A stretch of DNA of 64,000 nt from Hoeflea sp. YIM 152468 (GCF_029210485.1 NZ_JARGET010000005.1:124001-188000); one strand, 5' to 3'. Counted from the first letter of the stretch, positions 1 through 9,323 are shown. Numbers and translations: made by a program. The notes: generated by a model not told the origin, from the letters alone.

Positions 1-437
1 CACCGGTCGAACCGGAGCCTGCGGCGCAGGCTTCAGCGGATGAGGGGCAGCCGTCGGCTGCAACAGACCAGGTTGGAGAAGCGACGGCACCGGCAGAGCA
101 ACCCGCCGCCAAGCCGGCACGGCGCAAGCGCCGCACCAAGGCCGAAATCGCGGCGGACAAAGCTGCGGCAGAAGCTGCAGCAAATGCTGCCGCCGAACCT
201 GATGCCGGTGGCGAAAGCGCTGCCGAAGCGGACCCCGCAAGCGAGGCTGCAGCTCCGATTGCCGAACAAGCTGTGGCTGAAGATGCCGCAAGCAGCGATG
301 AAACCGCGGATGCCGACCAGGTGCGCACTGACATCGCCGCAGTGGCAACTGCACCGGTGGTGACGTCCTCGAGCGCGCCGGACGAGGCCAAGAAGCCCAA
401 GAAGGGTGGCTGGTGGCAAAAGCGCGGGTTCTTTTGA
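1..437 (+). CDS. rne: Ribonuclease E, C-terminal tail (5' truncated by window edge)
   Basis: An open frame enters at the window edge (first complete codon at base 3) and runs to TGA at 435-437, about 144 residues. It is almost entirely Ala/Glu/Pro low complexity, with a basic patch (PARRKRRTKAEIA) and a terminal KKGGWWQKRGFF. The disordered acidic tail and the final WWQ-(R/K)-R/K-GFF motif are typical of rhizobial RNase E, the endonuclease that scaffolds the RNA degradosome; the catalytic S1/RNase domain would lie upstream, outside the window. Identification rests on the tail alone, so a degradosome-like homologue (RNase G family) is not fully excluded. Confidence 0.75.
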   Translation, partial: PVEPEPAAQASADEGQPSAATDQVGEATAPAEQPAAKPARRKRRTKAEIAADKAAAEAAANAAAEPDAGGESAAEADPASEAAAPIAEQAVAEDAASSDETADADQVRTDIAAVATAPVVTSSSAPDEAKKPKKGGWWQKRGFF

Positions 438-458
438 ACCTGAGTGACATGCAAGACG

Positions 459-490
459 AAAAAGCCGGCGGTCACCCCGCCGGCTTTTTT
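459..490. terminator. Rho-independent terminator after rne, probably bidirectional
   Basis: An 11-bp perfect stem (461-471 with 477-487, AAAGCCGGCGG) closes a 5-nt loop and is followed by a T run on plus and on minus. It can end rne transcription from the left and the aminotransferase gene from the right. Confidence 0.85.
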
Positions 491-600
491 ATCCTCTCCC
501 GTCCAGCCCAGTCTGCAACGCCCACGGCATGCCACAGCGACCGCCGCGGCCGCCCCGGTATTGCCAGGCGCTGGCGTGTGCCGCTGGCTGGCTGTGCCAG

Positions 601-1761
601 TCAGCGCTTGCCGAGCCAGTCTTCCATGCGCGCGAGCCCGGTTGTCATCTCTTCGTGGCTGCCGGCATAGGAAAGCCGCAGGTAACGGCCGCCGTCGATC
701 GGATCAAAATCCCTGCCCGGCGTTGTCGCCACATGGATGTCGGCGAGCATTTGCCGGGCAAAGGCCATCGAATCATTGGTGTGCCCGGAGGCATCAACCC
801 AGGCATAGAACGCCCCGTCCATCGGGGCTGCAAACGGCAAGCCGAGCGCCGGTAGCCGGTCTGCAAGCAAAGACCGGTTCTGCCGGTAGCCATCCCGCAC
901 CGCATCCATCTCTTCAGTCCCGTCAAGCGCTGCTTCGGCGGCAATCTGGGACAGCTCCGGCGGGCTGATATAGAGACTTTGGGCGAGACATTCGACCGGC
1001 CGCACCAGATCGGCGGGCAGCACCATCCAGCCGATTCGCCAGCCGGTCATGCAAAAATATTTCGAGAAGGAATTGATGACGACCGCGGTGTCCGAGACGG
1101 CCAGCGCTGTGGTCTCCTCTCCGCTCCAGGTCAGGCCATGGTAGATTTCGTCGGAGATGAAGGCCACGCCGCGGTCGGCACACCAGGCATCGAGAGCAGC
1201 GATCGCATCTCTGGTATGGACTGCGCCGGTGGGGTTTGCCGGACTGGCGATCAGCACACCTGCCACACGCGCGCCCTGCTCGCGTTCAGCCGCCTCGAGG
1301 GCCGCCGGGGTCAAAGCGTGCCCGGTCTCCGGCCCTACCGCGATTTCGACGACCTTGAGACCCAGCGCTGCGAGGATGTTGCGGTATGCCGGATAGCCGG
1401 GCCGGGTGATGACAACCAGATCACCGGGATTGAACAATTGCAGGAAGGCGAGATTGAAGGCCGCAGAAGACCCGGTGGTCACGGCAACACGATTGGGATC
1501 GAGATCGATGCCATGTTCGCGCTTGTAGCGCGCAGCAATTGCCTGCCGCAGGCTTTTCAGTCCCAATGCATCGGTATAGCCCAGACGTCCGGCCTCAAGC
1601 GCGCGCGCAGCGGCCGTCCGCGCCACAGCCGGCGCCGGATGCGCAGGTTGCCCGACGGCCATCGAGATCACCTGATGGCCTTCACCCCTGAGCCGGGTCG
1701 CTTCAGCCAGGATATCCATGGCATGAAACGGCTCGACCGATGGCTTGCGATGAATCGACAA
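601..1761 (-). CDS. Pyridoxal-phosphate-dependent aminotransferase, class I/II
   Basis: A fold-type I aminotransferase of 386 residues that moves an amino group between an amino acid and a 2-oxoacid; the substrate cannot be told from sequence. Visible motifs are SPANPTG (about 173-179), DEIYHGL (204-210, PLP ring contacts) and SFSKYFCMTGWRIGW, with the Schiff-base lysine near residue 234. I chose the TTG at 1761 because AAGGAG (1770-1775) lies 8 nt before it and the protein then begins LSIHRKPSVEPFHAMDIL, the normal family N-terminus. An in-frame ATG at 1812 would add 17 atypical residues. It converges on rne across a shared terminator and appears to be a single-gene unit. Confidence 0.85.
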   Translation of the reverse strand: MSIHRKPSVEPFHAMDILAEATRLRGEGHQVISMAVGQPAHPAPAVARTAAARALEAGRLGYTDALGLKSLRQAIAARYKREHGIDLDPNRVAVTTGSSAAFNLAFLQLFNPGDLVVITRPGYPAYRNILAALGLKVVEIAVGPETGHALTPAALEAAEREQGARVAGVLIASPANPTGAVHTRDAIAALDAWCADRGVAFISDEIYHGLTWSGEETTALAVSDTAVVINSFSKYFCMTGWRIGWMVLPADLVRPVECLAQSLYISPPELSQIAAEAALDGTEEMDAVRDGYRQNRSLLADRLPALGLPFAAPMDGAFYAWVDASGHTNDSMAFARQMLADIHVATTPGRDFDPIDGGRYLRLSYAGSHEEMTTGLARMEDWLGKR

Positions 1762-1946
1762 AACTACAACTCCTTTTCCCGACACCGCCGCAACGGATGG
1801 GATATCAACCACAGAAACCTATCTTGACCGCGCTGAGCGACGGGTGGCCGCACAATTGCCCGATTGTCATGCCCATCACAAGTGCGAGAGCACGGCGCGA
1901 CTGACGGTCAAGACAATTGCTTTTCCGGGCACAGCCGCTAGTTTTC

Positions 1947-3341
1947 ATGGCCATGATCAGGACACGTTTATCGATGACGAGCAAAATTGCGACAGTACGC
2001 CACGCCCTCTCCACCTTCATGGCTGTGGCGGTGTCTCTCTCGCTTGCGCTGCCGGCCCAAGCGCAGGGCAAGGTCGCAGTGGTTCGTGATGCCGAGATCG
2101 AGACCTTGCTCAAGGACTACGCCACGCCGGTGCTCAAGGCTGCCGGGCTGAGCGCGAGCCGTGTCCAGATCGTGCTGGTCAATGATCCCAGCTTCAACGC
2201 GTTTGTCGACGGTCAGCGTATCTTCATCAACACCGGTGCGCTCACCGCAGCGGCGGTTCCCAACGAGATCATCGGCGTGATCGCCCATGAGGCTGGTCAT
2301 CTGGCCGGCGGGCATCAGCAAAGGCTGCGTGAACAGATCGCCGCTGCCCGCACCCTGGCGATCGTCGGCAGCCTGCTCGGCGCCGGGGCGATCGCGGCAG
2401 GCAGCATTGCCGGCAGTTCAGGTGGCGCCCAGGCCGGCGGTGCCTTGATCACCGCCACCCCGAGTCTGGTGCAGCGCAACCTGCTCAGCTATCGCCGGTC
2501 GGAAGAAATGAATGCCGACCAGGCGGCCGCACGCTTCCTCAATGCAACCGGGCAGTCGATGCAGGGCATGCTGACCACATTCGAGCGGTTTTCCAGAAGT
2601 CTTTCGCTTTCCGGGGTTCAGGTCGACCAATACCAGATCAGCCATCCCTTGCCGCGCGAGCGGATCGCACTGCTGGAAGAGCTGGCGCGCAAGAGCAAGT
2701 ATTTCGGCTCGACCGATTCACAGAAGCTGATTGACCGTCATCAACTGATGCGCGCCAAGATCGCCGCCTATACCGGCGGGGCGAGTGCGGTAGCCCGGCT
2801 GTTCTCGAAAGACCGCGGCTCTCTGGCGGCTCGCTATGGCGACGCCATCGCCACCGATCTGGCGGGCAATTCCGCTGCATCTCTGCAAAAACTCGATGCT
2901 CTGGTGCGCGAACAGCCCGGCAATCCCTATTTCCACGAATTCCGTGGCGAGGTGCTGATCAAGCTGCGCAAAACCGATCAGGCGGTCAAGGCCTTTGCCC
3001 AGGCTGTGAAACTCGACCGGACCAAGTCTCCGTTGATACGGTCCCGTCTCGGCTTCGCCCTGGTCGCTTCCGGCAAGCCAGAAAACCGCGCCCGTGCCAT
3101 CAAGGAGTTGCGCGCCTCGCTGCAGAGCGAACCGGACAACTTCTCCGCCTATTGGTCGCTGTCCCAGGCCTATGGACAGGCCGGCGATATCGGCAATGCC
3201 GAACTGGTCATGGCCGAGGGCAATTTCCGCGCGGGCAATGCCAAAGACGCAAAGGTTTTCGCAGCCCGCGCCCTGCAGAAGCTGCCCAAGGGCTCCCCCG
3301 GCGCGATCCGCGCCAATGACATTTTAACCATCGGAAATTAG
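1947..3341 (+). CDS. Secreted M48-family zinc metalloprotease with TPR-like C-terminus
   Basis: About 464 residues. A signal peptide (basic start, hydrophobic stretch, cleavage near ALPAQA/QG) sends it to the periplasm. The zinc motif HEAGH lies around residues 114-118 and the third ligand is expected in the later EEMNADQAA segment, the Peptidase_M48 layout. The last 130 residues are helical repeats (LRKTDQAVKAFAQAV and similar) resembling TPRs. Domain order and length match the BepA/YfgC group, which degrades or assists outer-membrane proteins; that role is inferred. ATGs at 1947, 1953 and 1974 are all possible and none has a strong ribosome site. The dsbA-like gene follows 59 nt downstream. 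Confidence 0.85.
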   Translation: MAMIRTRLSMTSKIATVRHALSTFMAVAVSLSLALPAQAQGKVAVVRDAEIETLLKDYATPVLKAAGLSASRVQIVLVNDPSFNAFVDGQRIFINTGALTAAAVPNEIIGVIAHEAGHLAGGHQQRLREQIAAARTLAIVGSLLGAGAIAAGSIAGSSGGAQAGGALITATPSLVQRNLLSYRRSEEMNADQAAARFLNATGQSMQGMLTTFERFSRSLSLSGVQVDQYQISHPLPRERIALLEELARKSKYFGSTDSQKLIDRHQLMRAKIAAYTGGASAVARLFSKDRGSLAARYGDAIATDLAGNSAASLQKLDALVREQPGNPYFHEFRGEVLIKLRKTDQAVKAFAQAVKLDRTKSPLIRSRLGFALVASGKPENRARAIKELRASLQSEPDNFSAYWSLSQAYGQAGDIGNAELVMAEGNFRAGNAKDAKVFAARALQKLPKGSPGAIRANDILTIGN

Positions 3342-3400
3342 GAAAGCCTTTGCGGCGTGCCTCGCGCGATTCGCATGGACAGGCAAAAGGACAGAGTGAC

Positions 3401-4165
3401 ATGGCATTTCGCACCCCCCGAGGCTTCATGGCCGCCATTTTCATTGGCGTGTCGACAATTTTGCCGCTGCCCGCCTGGGCTCTTGATGATGCCCAAAAGC
3501 AGGAGCTTGGCGCCTTCGTCCGCGAGTACCTCTTGGCCAATCCCGAGATTGTCGAGGAAATGCAGCAGGCACTCGAGATCAAGAAAGAAGCCGCAAGCCG
3601 GATGATGGCTCAAACAGCGATCATCGACAATCACGATGCCATTTTCCGCGCGCCCGAGGATATCGTTCTGGGCAATCCGGTCGGGGATATCACGGTTGTC
3701 GAGTTCTACGACTACAATTGCGGTTTCTGCAAACGCGCGATGAAGGACATGATTTCCCTGCTTGAGAAGGATCCGGATGTGCGTTTCGTGCTCAAGGAAT
3801 TTCCGATCCTTGGCCCCGATTCCATGGCCGCACACCGGGTGGCGATGTCGTTCCGCAAAATTGCACCTGAGCAGTATCGCGATTACCACATTGCGCTGCT
3901 AAGCGGGGACGTCCGGGCCACCGAAGCCCATGCCATTGAGGTGGCAAAGGGTTTCGGCGTTGACGAATCGGCTTTGAGAGCCGGAATGGACGATCCGGCG
4001 ATCGACCAATCGATCCGCCAGACCTATGAGCTTGCCAATGCCCTCGGCATCTCCGGTACACCGTCATTTGTGATCGGCAATGAGGCTGTGTTCGGCGCGG
4101 TTGGCGAAGAAGTTCTGCTTGAGAAAATCAACAATATGCGCCAATGCGAAAGCACAATTTGCTGA
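3401..4165 (+). CDS. DsbA-family periplasmic thiol oxidoreductase (Com1/ScsC-like)
   Basis: A 254-residue protein with an N-terminal signal sequence ending near LPAWA, a helical N-terminal segment (QKQELGAFVREYLLANPEIVEEM) typical of the DsbA_N/ScsC group, then a thioredoxin fold with the redox motif CGFC (about 107-110) after VVEFYDYN and the cis-proline loop GTPSF. It should catalyse disulfide formation or isomerisation in the periplasm. The ATG at 3401 follows AAAGGA with about 9 nt spacing; an upstream in-frame start at 3350 would spoil the signal peptide. The position right after an envelope protease suggests a shared role in envelope protein quality control (inference). Confidence 0.9.
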   Translation: MAFRTPRGFMAAIFIGVSTILPLPAWALDDAQKQELGAFVREYLLANPEIVEEMQQALEIKKEAASRMMAQTAIIDNHDAIFRAPEDIVLGNPVGDITVVEFYDYNCGFCKRAMKDMISLLEKDPDVRFVLKEFPILGPDSMAAHRVAMSFRKIAPEQYRDYHIALLSGDVRATEAHAIEVAKGFGVDESALRAGMDDPAIDQSIRQTYELANALGISGTPSFVIGNEAVFGAVGEEVLLEKINNMRQCESTIC

Positions 4166-4473
4166 GCGAAAGAAAACCAGACAGTTCGACAAGGTTGCCG
4201 GATCGGTTGACACATCTCACATGGCGCAACGGCCCGCACGCGCTTCAATCGCTTGTGGACAATCGGGCTAGCTGGCGAAAGCCTTTCCCCGCGGTAAGCA
4301 TAAAGTGTATGACTAGACGCCAAAGGCCTGCGATGCAGCAGGGATTACCCCCTATTCGCAGCTCTGCGATACTGACGGGCTTGTCACCGGCAGGCACAGG
4401 GCTGTAAAGGGACAGGCAATCAGCGGGATGGCTTGACCCCGTCCGTAACAACAAGAACAAAGGCAGCAGCCCG
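4166..4473. other. Gene-free interval between the dsbA-like gene and accB
   Basis: 308 bases with no credible reading frame. In many rhizobia the type II dehydroquinase gene aroQ precedes accB; I looked for its NGPNLN start motif in all frames and found neither gene nor remnant. The right end should hold the accBC promoter, but I could not fix its boxes. Confidence 0.5.
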
Positions 4474-4935
4474 ATGGCACCACGAAAACCGTCGATTGAC
4501 CAGGAACTGATCCGGGATCTGGCCAATATTCTCAACGAGACCGATCTCACCGAGATTGAAGTCGAACAGGATGATTTGCGCGTCCGGGTGAGCCGGGCCG
4601 GAACGTCCCAGATGGTCCATGCGCCTGTCGCACAGCCGCAGGCGCCGGCCGTCCAGCCGGTTGCAGCCGCGCCGGCGGAAGCGACCGTTGCAGCGCCATC
4701 GGCCAATGCCGTCACTGCGCCCATGGTCGGCACGGTCTATATGTCGCCAGCACCTGGTGCAAAGCAGTTCGTGGAAGTTGGCCAGATGGTCAAGGAAGGC
4801 CAGACCATCCTGATCATCGAAGCCATGAAGACCATGAACCAGATTCCTTCACCCCGGTCCGGCAAAGTTGTCGATATCCTGGTCAGCGATGGCCATCCGG
4901 TGGAATTTGGCGAACCAATGATTGTGGTCGAGTAA
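4474..4935 (+). CDS. accB: Biotin carboxyl carrier protein of acetyl-CoA carboxylase
   Basis: A 153-residue subunit that carries biotin between the carboxylase and carboxyltransferase sites of acetyl-CoA carboxylase, the first step of fatty-acid synthesis in the cytoplasm. The N-terminal helical part (about 1-45) is followed by an Ala/Pro linker (50-80) and a biotinyl domain with EAMKTMN, where Lys119 is the biotinylated residue. Start ATG has AAAGG about 10 nt upstream. The stop codon directly abuts the accC start, so the two are translated as a unit, as is usual for this complex. Confidence 0.97.
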   Translation: MAPRKPSIDQELIRDLANILNETDLTEIEVEQDDLRVRVSRAGTSQMVHAPVAQPQAPAVQPVAAAPAEATVAAPSANAVTAPMVGTVYMSPAPGAKQFVEVGQMVKEGQTILIIEAMKTMNQIPSPRSGKVVDILVSDGHPVEFGEPMIVVE

Positions 4936-6297
4936 GTGAGCACGGCCATGTTTTCCAAGGTCCTTATTGCAAATCGTGGTGAGATCGCGCTCAGAGTGCT
5001 GCGGGCTTGCAAGGAACTTGGCATCAAGACCGTTGCTGTGCACTCGACAGCCGATCAGGACGCCATGCATGTGCGGCTGGCTGACGAGAGTGTCTGCATA
5101 GGCCCGCCGCCGTCGCGTGACAGCTATCTCAACATCCACCAGATTGTCGCGGCTTGCGAAATCACCGGGGCGGACGCTGTGCATCCGGGCTATGGGTTCT
5201 TGTCCGAGAATGCCAAGTTTGCCGATATTCTGGACGCGCACGGGATCACCTTCATCGGCCCGACCGCCGATCATATCCGCCTGATGGGCGACAAGATCAC
5301 GGCCAAGAAAACGGCTGTCTCACTTGGCATTCCCTGTGTACCCGGCTCCGATGGCGAGGTGTTTGACGTCGAACAGGCGGTCAAGGTCGCCGAAGAAACC
5401 GGCTATCCGGTGCTGATCAAGGCGACATCAGGCGGCGGCGGCAAGGGGATGAAGGTCGCCTACAATGCCGAAGAATTGCCGCAAGCCTTGTCGACCGCCC
5501 GCTCGGAAGCCTTGGCCAACTTCGGCAATGACGCAGTCTACATGGAAAAATACCTCGGTCGGCCGCGTCATATCGAAATCCAGATCATGGGCGACGGTGA
5601 AGGCAATGCGGTTCACCTGGGCGAGCGCGATTGTTCGCTGCAGCGCCGTCACCAGAAAGTCTGGGAAGAAGCCAACTCACCGTCGTTGAATGAAAATCAG
5701 CGGATGGAAATCGGGGAGATCTGCGCCGCAGCCATGCGCAAGCTGAAATATCGCGGTGCCGGCACAGTCGAGTTTCTCTACGAAAACGGTGAATTCTTCT
5801 TCATCGAGATGAACACCCGTCTGCAGGTTGAACATACCATCACCGAAGCGATCACCGGCATTGATCTGGTCAATGAGCAGATTCGCATCGCCTCGGGCGG
5901 AGGTCTGTCGATGACCCAGGAAGATATCCGCTTCCATGGTCACGCCATCGAGTGCCGCATCAATGCAGAAGATCCCGTGAGCTTCATTCCCTCCCCCGGA
6001 ACGATTACCCATTATCACCCACCCGGCGGACTGGGCGTGCGCGTCGATTCAGGCGTCTATCAGGGCTACAAGATCCCGCCCTTTTACGATAGCCTGATCG
6101 GAAAGCTGATCGTTCATGGACGGACCAGGGTAGAATGCATGATGCGGCTGCGGCGGGCGCTTGACGAGTTCGTGGTGGATGGAATCAACACCACGATACC
6201 GCTTTTCAGGGACCTGCTGGCCAATCCGGATATCGCAAATGGCGATTACGACATTCATTGGCTGGAAAAATTCCTTGCTGCCAAAGCAAAGAAATAG
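4936..6297 (+). CDS. accC: Biotin carboxylase subunit of acetyl-CoA carboxylase
   Basis: The ATP-grasp enzyme that carboxylates biotin on AccB. It has the expected N-terminal fold (KVLIANRGEIALRVLRA), the glycine-rich ATP loop SGGGGKGMKVA and the catalytic segment FFIEMNTRLQVEH. Length (453, or 449 from the inner start) is normal. A GTG at 4936 touches the accB stop; an ATG at 4948 gives the commoner start MFSKVLIANRGE and may be the true one. AccB, AccC and the following aat gene form one plus-strand cluster. Confidence 0.97.
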   Translation: MSTAMFSKVLIANRGEIALRVLRACKELGIKTVAVHSTADQDAMHVRLADESVCIGPPPSRDSYLNIHQIVAACEITGADAVHPGYGFLSENAKFADILDAHGITFIGPTADHIRLMGDKITAKKTAVSLGIPCVPGSDGEVFDVEQAVKVAEETGYPVLIKATSGGGGKGMKVAYNAEELPQALSTARSEALANFGNDAVYMEKYLGRPRHIEIQIMGDGEGNAVHLGERDCSLQRRHQKVWEEANSPSLNENQRMEIGEICAAAMRKLKYRGAGTVEFLYENGEFFFIEMNTRLQVEHTITEAITGIDLVNEQIRIASGGGLSMTQEDIRFHGHAIECRINAEDPVSFIPSPGTITHYHPPGGLGVRVDSGVYQGYKIPPFYDSLIGKLIVHGRTRVECMMRLRRALDEFVVDGINTTIPLFRDLLANPDIANGDYDIHWLEKFLAAKAKK

Positions 6298-6334
6298 AGC
6301 CCTGATCAGCACCGCAACACCAGGCGGTTAGGCC

Positions 6335-6982
6335 GTGGCGCGCGGTTCGCACTTCCAGATCACGCCTGAGCTGTTGCTGCGCGCCTATGCTTCGGGTCTG
6401 TTCCCGATGGCAGATTCGGCCGACGATCCGGATCTGTTCTGGGTCGAGCCGGAACTGCGTGGCGTGCTGCCGCTGGATGATTTTCATGTCCCGCGCCGCC
6501 TTGCCCGGACCATACGGCAGGCGCCCTATGAAATTCGCGTCAACTCCGCATTTGACAAGGTGATGGCCGCCTGCGCCGAAAGCGCGGAAAACCGGCCTTC
6601 GACCTGGATCAACGCGACGATCACGCAATTGTATGGAAGCCTGCACCGGCTGGGCCACGCCCATTCCGTCGAGGCTTGGCGTGACGGGGAACTTGTGGGT
6701 GGTCTTTATGGCGTGTCCTTGAGGATGGCATTTTTCGGCGAAAGCATGTTCAGCCGGGCGACCGACGCGTCCAAGATTTGCCTTGTGCACCTAGTTGAAC
6801 TGCTGCGGGCACGCGGTTATGTGCTGCTTGATACCCAGTTTACCACCGAGCACCTCAAACGGTTCGGGGCCATCGATGTGCCACGTGCCGAGTATGCCGC
6901 CATGCTCTCGGCGGCCCTTGACGGACCGGATCTGCCATTTTCCGTTCCGCAGGATAACGACCCGGTCAGCGTCCTCAAATAA
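6335..6982 (+). CDS. aat: Leucyl/phenylalanyl-tRNA--protein transferase
   Basis: A 215-residue cytoplasmic enzyme that adds Leu or Phe from charged tRNA to proteins with N-terminal Lys or Arg, marking them for degradation by ClpAP in the N-end rule. The family signature is clear: [15 protein letters not shown], the [13 protein letters not shown] segment, [27 protein letters not shown] and [19 protein letters not shown] at 6335 is the only start giving the normal N-terminus. It lies 37 nt after accC in an arrangement common in rhizobia. Confidence 0.95.
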   Translation: MARGSHFQITPELLLRAYASGLFPMADSADDPDLFWVEPELRGVLPLDDFHVPRRLARTIRQAPYEIRVNSAFDKVMAACAESAENRPSTWINATITQLYGSLHRLGHAHSVEAWRDGELVGGLYGVSLRMAFFGESMFSRATDASKICLVHLVELLRARGYVLLDTQFTTEHLKRFGAIDVPRAEYAAMLSAALDGPDLPFSVPQDNDPVSVLK

Positions 6983-7162
6983 CCATCGTGCCCGCCGCGG
7001 ACGAAGAGCTGCGCAGCCGGTGTCAGGTCAGCGCCTGATGCGGTCTAGCGGTCCGGCAGGTGCGGGCACCCGCGGCGGGTGTGAGCATAACAGACGGGAA
7101 CCACAGCAGGGGCTTTCGCGTTGAGGACGTGAAGGACCACCACCCCTACAGGAGTTACTCCC

Positions 7163-9250
7163 GTGACATTGACACGTTTATTGCTTGCATCGACCGCCAT
7201 CAGTCTGAGCGGTTTCGGCTTTTCTCACGCAGCGCCATTCCCGCAGGCGCCGCTGTTGAACGCACCCACACCAGCGGCGATGGAACATCTCATCCGTGTT
7301 CAAATGAGCGCGGCCGACGCCGAAGCGGCCCTTGCTGCGGCCCGTGAACGCCTGGCGGCAGCTGAAGCTTCAGGGGGCGACGTTGCTACGGCCCAGGCCG
7401 AAGTCGCGGCGGCGCAAGCGCGACTTGAGGCGGCCCGGACGGCCCCTGCACCGGAACCGGCTCCGGCTCCGGCTGAAGCGCCTGCTGCAGCCGAGCCGGC
7501 AGCAGAGCCACAGGCGGCGGAAGAGGCGCCCGCCGAACCGGCTCCGGAGGTTGTGCCCGAACCTGTACCAGAGCCCGAACCTGCGCCCGAGCCAGAACCC
7601 GAGCCCGCGCCCGCGCCGGAGCCCGCGCCAAATCCAGAGCCAGAGCCAGAGCCAGAGCCGGAAACTCCCGAGGCGCCAGACACCCCGGCAGCAACCGAAG
7701 CGCCCGCGCCTGCGGAAGCACCGGCCGCAGACGCTGACGTGACATCCGAACCAGCCCCGACACCAGAACCAAAACCGGCTGTAGAGCCCGAGACACCCGC
7801 AGCTCCGGCAACCGAGGCTCCGGCTGAACCTGCACCAGATGCAGCCGAACCCGCTCCCGCTGCGCCCGCCGAGCCTGACGCCACCGAGGCGCAAGCCCCG
7901 ACGCCGGAACCAAAGCCCGCATCAGAGCCCGAGACACCCGCTGCCCCGGCGACCGAGACACCGGCTGAAGCCGCACCAGATGCAGCCGAACCCGCTCCGG
8001 CTGCGCCCGCCGAGCCTGACGCCACCGAGGCGCAAGCCCCGACGCCGGAACCAAAGCCCGCATCAGAGCCCGAGACACCCGCTGCCCCGGCGACCGAGAC
8101 ACCGGCTGAAGCCGCGCCCGCTGCAGCACCCGAGGCAAGCGCTCCTGTCGAGCAAGACGTCCAGACCCTGCCGGTGCCGGACGGCGCGCCTGTGCTTGAC
8201 AGCGCCAAGGAACAGCCCGTTGAAGGCGATCCGAATTCACCAGCGCCGGCACCGGCACCGAGCGAACCCGCCGCGCCGGCGCCGACTTCAGATGCGGAAG
8301 CCCAGGCTCCGGCGTCGCGAAGTGAACCCGCACCGCAGGCATTGTCTGAACGCGGCGAGCGGATGCGCGAACAGCCCGCCCCGGAGATCCAGACGGATGT
8401 CACCATCGTCAACCAGATCGACAATCGCACCATCATCGAAGTCGACAACCGCACCATCATCGAACATGACGAACGCGACCGGCTTCGGGCTGGAAGTGAA
8501 GAGGTCTATTATGAAAGCCTGCGTGGCGGTCGTACCCGCGAGGTCATTGTCCGGCCCAACGGTGTCCAGCTTGTCACCATCACCAACCGTTGGGGCGATG
8601 TGATCCAGCGCAGCCGGATCATGCCCGATGGGCAGGAATACGTGCTGTTCTACGCCAATGCCAACAGCGACGGCTCCCGCAACGCCTTTGTTGATCCGGG
8701 CCGCGAACTGCCGCCGTTAAGACTGTCGATCCCGATCTCTGACTATATTCTCGATGCCACCGGCGCCGAGCCGTCGGCGTTTCTCGACTTTCTGATGGAG
8801 CCGCCGGTTGAACAGGTGGAGCGCCTTTACTCGGTGGAAGAGGTGAGACGCTCTGCCCGGGTCCGCGACAAGGTCCGCCGCATCGATCTCGATTCGCTGA
8901 CTTTCGAGTTCGGCAAGGCAACGATTGCCGAGGACCAGATCCAGCGGCTCTCGGACGTGGCTGACGCCATCACCGAAATCCTTGCGCGCAATCCGGCGGA
9001 AACCTTCCTGATCGAAGGTCACACCGACGCCGTGGGCCGTGACGCGGCAAACTTGCTGCTCTCGGACAAACGCGCGGAAACCATCGCTGTGGCCTTGAGC
9101 GACGTGTTTGGCATCCCGCCGGAGAACCTGGTCACCCAGGGCTATGGCGAACGCTACCTCAAGGTCCGCACCGAAGCGCCGGAACGGCTCAACCGCCGGG
9201 TCACGATCCGCCGCATCACCCCACTGGTGACACCCGTCGCCTCACGCTGA
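7163..9250 (+). CDS. OmpA-family envelope protein with long Pro/Ala/Glu-rich region
   Basis: A 695-residue exported protein. Order: signal peptide (1-24, ending FSHA), a short coiled coil (about 35-85, AEAALAAARERLAAAEA), a very long Pro/Ala/Glu/Thr low-complexity region (about 90-400), a small repeat IDNRTIIEVDNRTIIEHD near 415-432, a middle domain of unknown fold, and an OmpA C-terminal peptidoglycan-binding domain (about 570-690, with FEFGKATI, EGHTDAVG and LNRRVTIRR). It probably anchors to peptidoglycan while the Pro-rich stretch spans periplasm. GTG at 7163 follows GGAG with good spacing; that ribosome site is part of a short inverted repeat (7151-7161). The low-complexity part contains a nearly exact 141-bp duplication. 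Confidence 0.85.
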   Translation: MTLTRLLLASTAISLSGFGFSHAAPFPQAPLLNAPTPAAMEHLIRVQMSAADAEAALAAARERLAAAEASGGDVATAQAEVAAAQARLEAARTAPAPEPAPAPAEAPAAAEPAAEPQAAEEAPAEPAPEVVPEPVPEPEPAPEPEPEPAPAPEPAPNPEPEPEPEPETPEAPDTPAATEAPAPAEAPAADADVTSEPAPTPEPKPAVEPETPAAPATEAPAEPAPDAAEPAPAAPAEPDATEAQAPTPEPKPASEPETPAAPATETPAEAAPDAAEPAPAAPAEPDATEAQAPTPEPKPASEPETPAAPATETPAEAAPAAAPEASAPVEQDVQTLPVPDGAPVLDSAKEQPVEGDPNSPAPAPAPSEPAAPAPTSDAEAQAPASRSEPAPQALSERGERMREQPAPEIQTDVTIVNQIDNRTIIEVDNRTIIEHDERDRLRAGSEEVYYESLRGGRTREVIVRPNGVQLVTITNRWGDVIQRSRIMPDGQEYVLFYANANSDGSRNAFVDPGRELPPLRLSIPISDYILDATGAEPSAFLDFLMEPPVEQVERLYSVEEVRRSARVRDKVRRIDLDSLTFEFGKATIAEDQIQRLSDVADAITEILARNPAETFLIEGHTDAVGRDAANLLLSDKRAETIAVALSDVFGIPPENLVTQGYGERYLKVRTEAPERLNRRVTIRRITPLVTPVASR
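7832..8113 (+). repeat. Two tandem 141-bp copies inside the OmpA-family gene
   Basis: Copy 1 is 7832-7972 and copy 2 is 7973-8113. I count one mismatch (C at 7859 against G at 8000). 141 bp is 47 codons, so the frame is kept. A more diverged partial copy lies just upstream (about 7750-7831). The near identity suggests a recent in-frame duplication. Confidence 0.9.
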
Positions 9251-9265
9251 GTGACGGCATCAAGG

Positions 9266-9296
9266 CGCCGCGCGTTGAGCCCAGCGCGCGGCGTTT
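9266..9296 (+). terminator. Stem-loop terminator after the OmpA-family gene
   Basis: A 9-bp perfect GC stem (9266-9274 with 9285-9293) with a 10-nt loop, 15 nt after the stop, followed by TTTG. The U tract is short, so termination may be partial. Confidence 0.6.
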
Positions 9297-9323
9297 GCGT
9301 GTCTGCAATAGAAGGAATTGTGG

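Noticed and set aside
4166-4473. Degraded aroQ
   Set aside because: No frame shows the conserved NGPNLN or other AroQ motifs.
7750-8120. CRISPR-like array
   Set aside because: The repeats are long, contiguous, without spacers and in frame with a protein; it is a coding tandem duplication.
7300-8460. Long antisense open frame opposite the OmpA-family gene
   Set aside because: It is a by-product of the Pro/Ala/Glu codon repeats on plus (Gly/Ser/Ala-only product, no ribosome site). The plus frame has a signal peptide and an OmpA domain.
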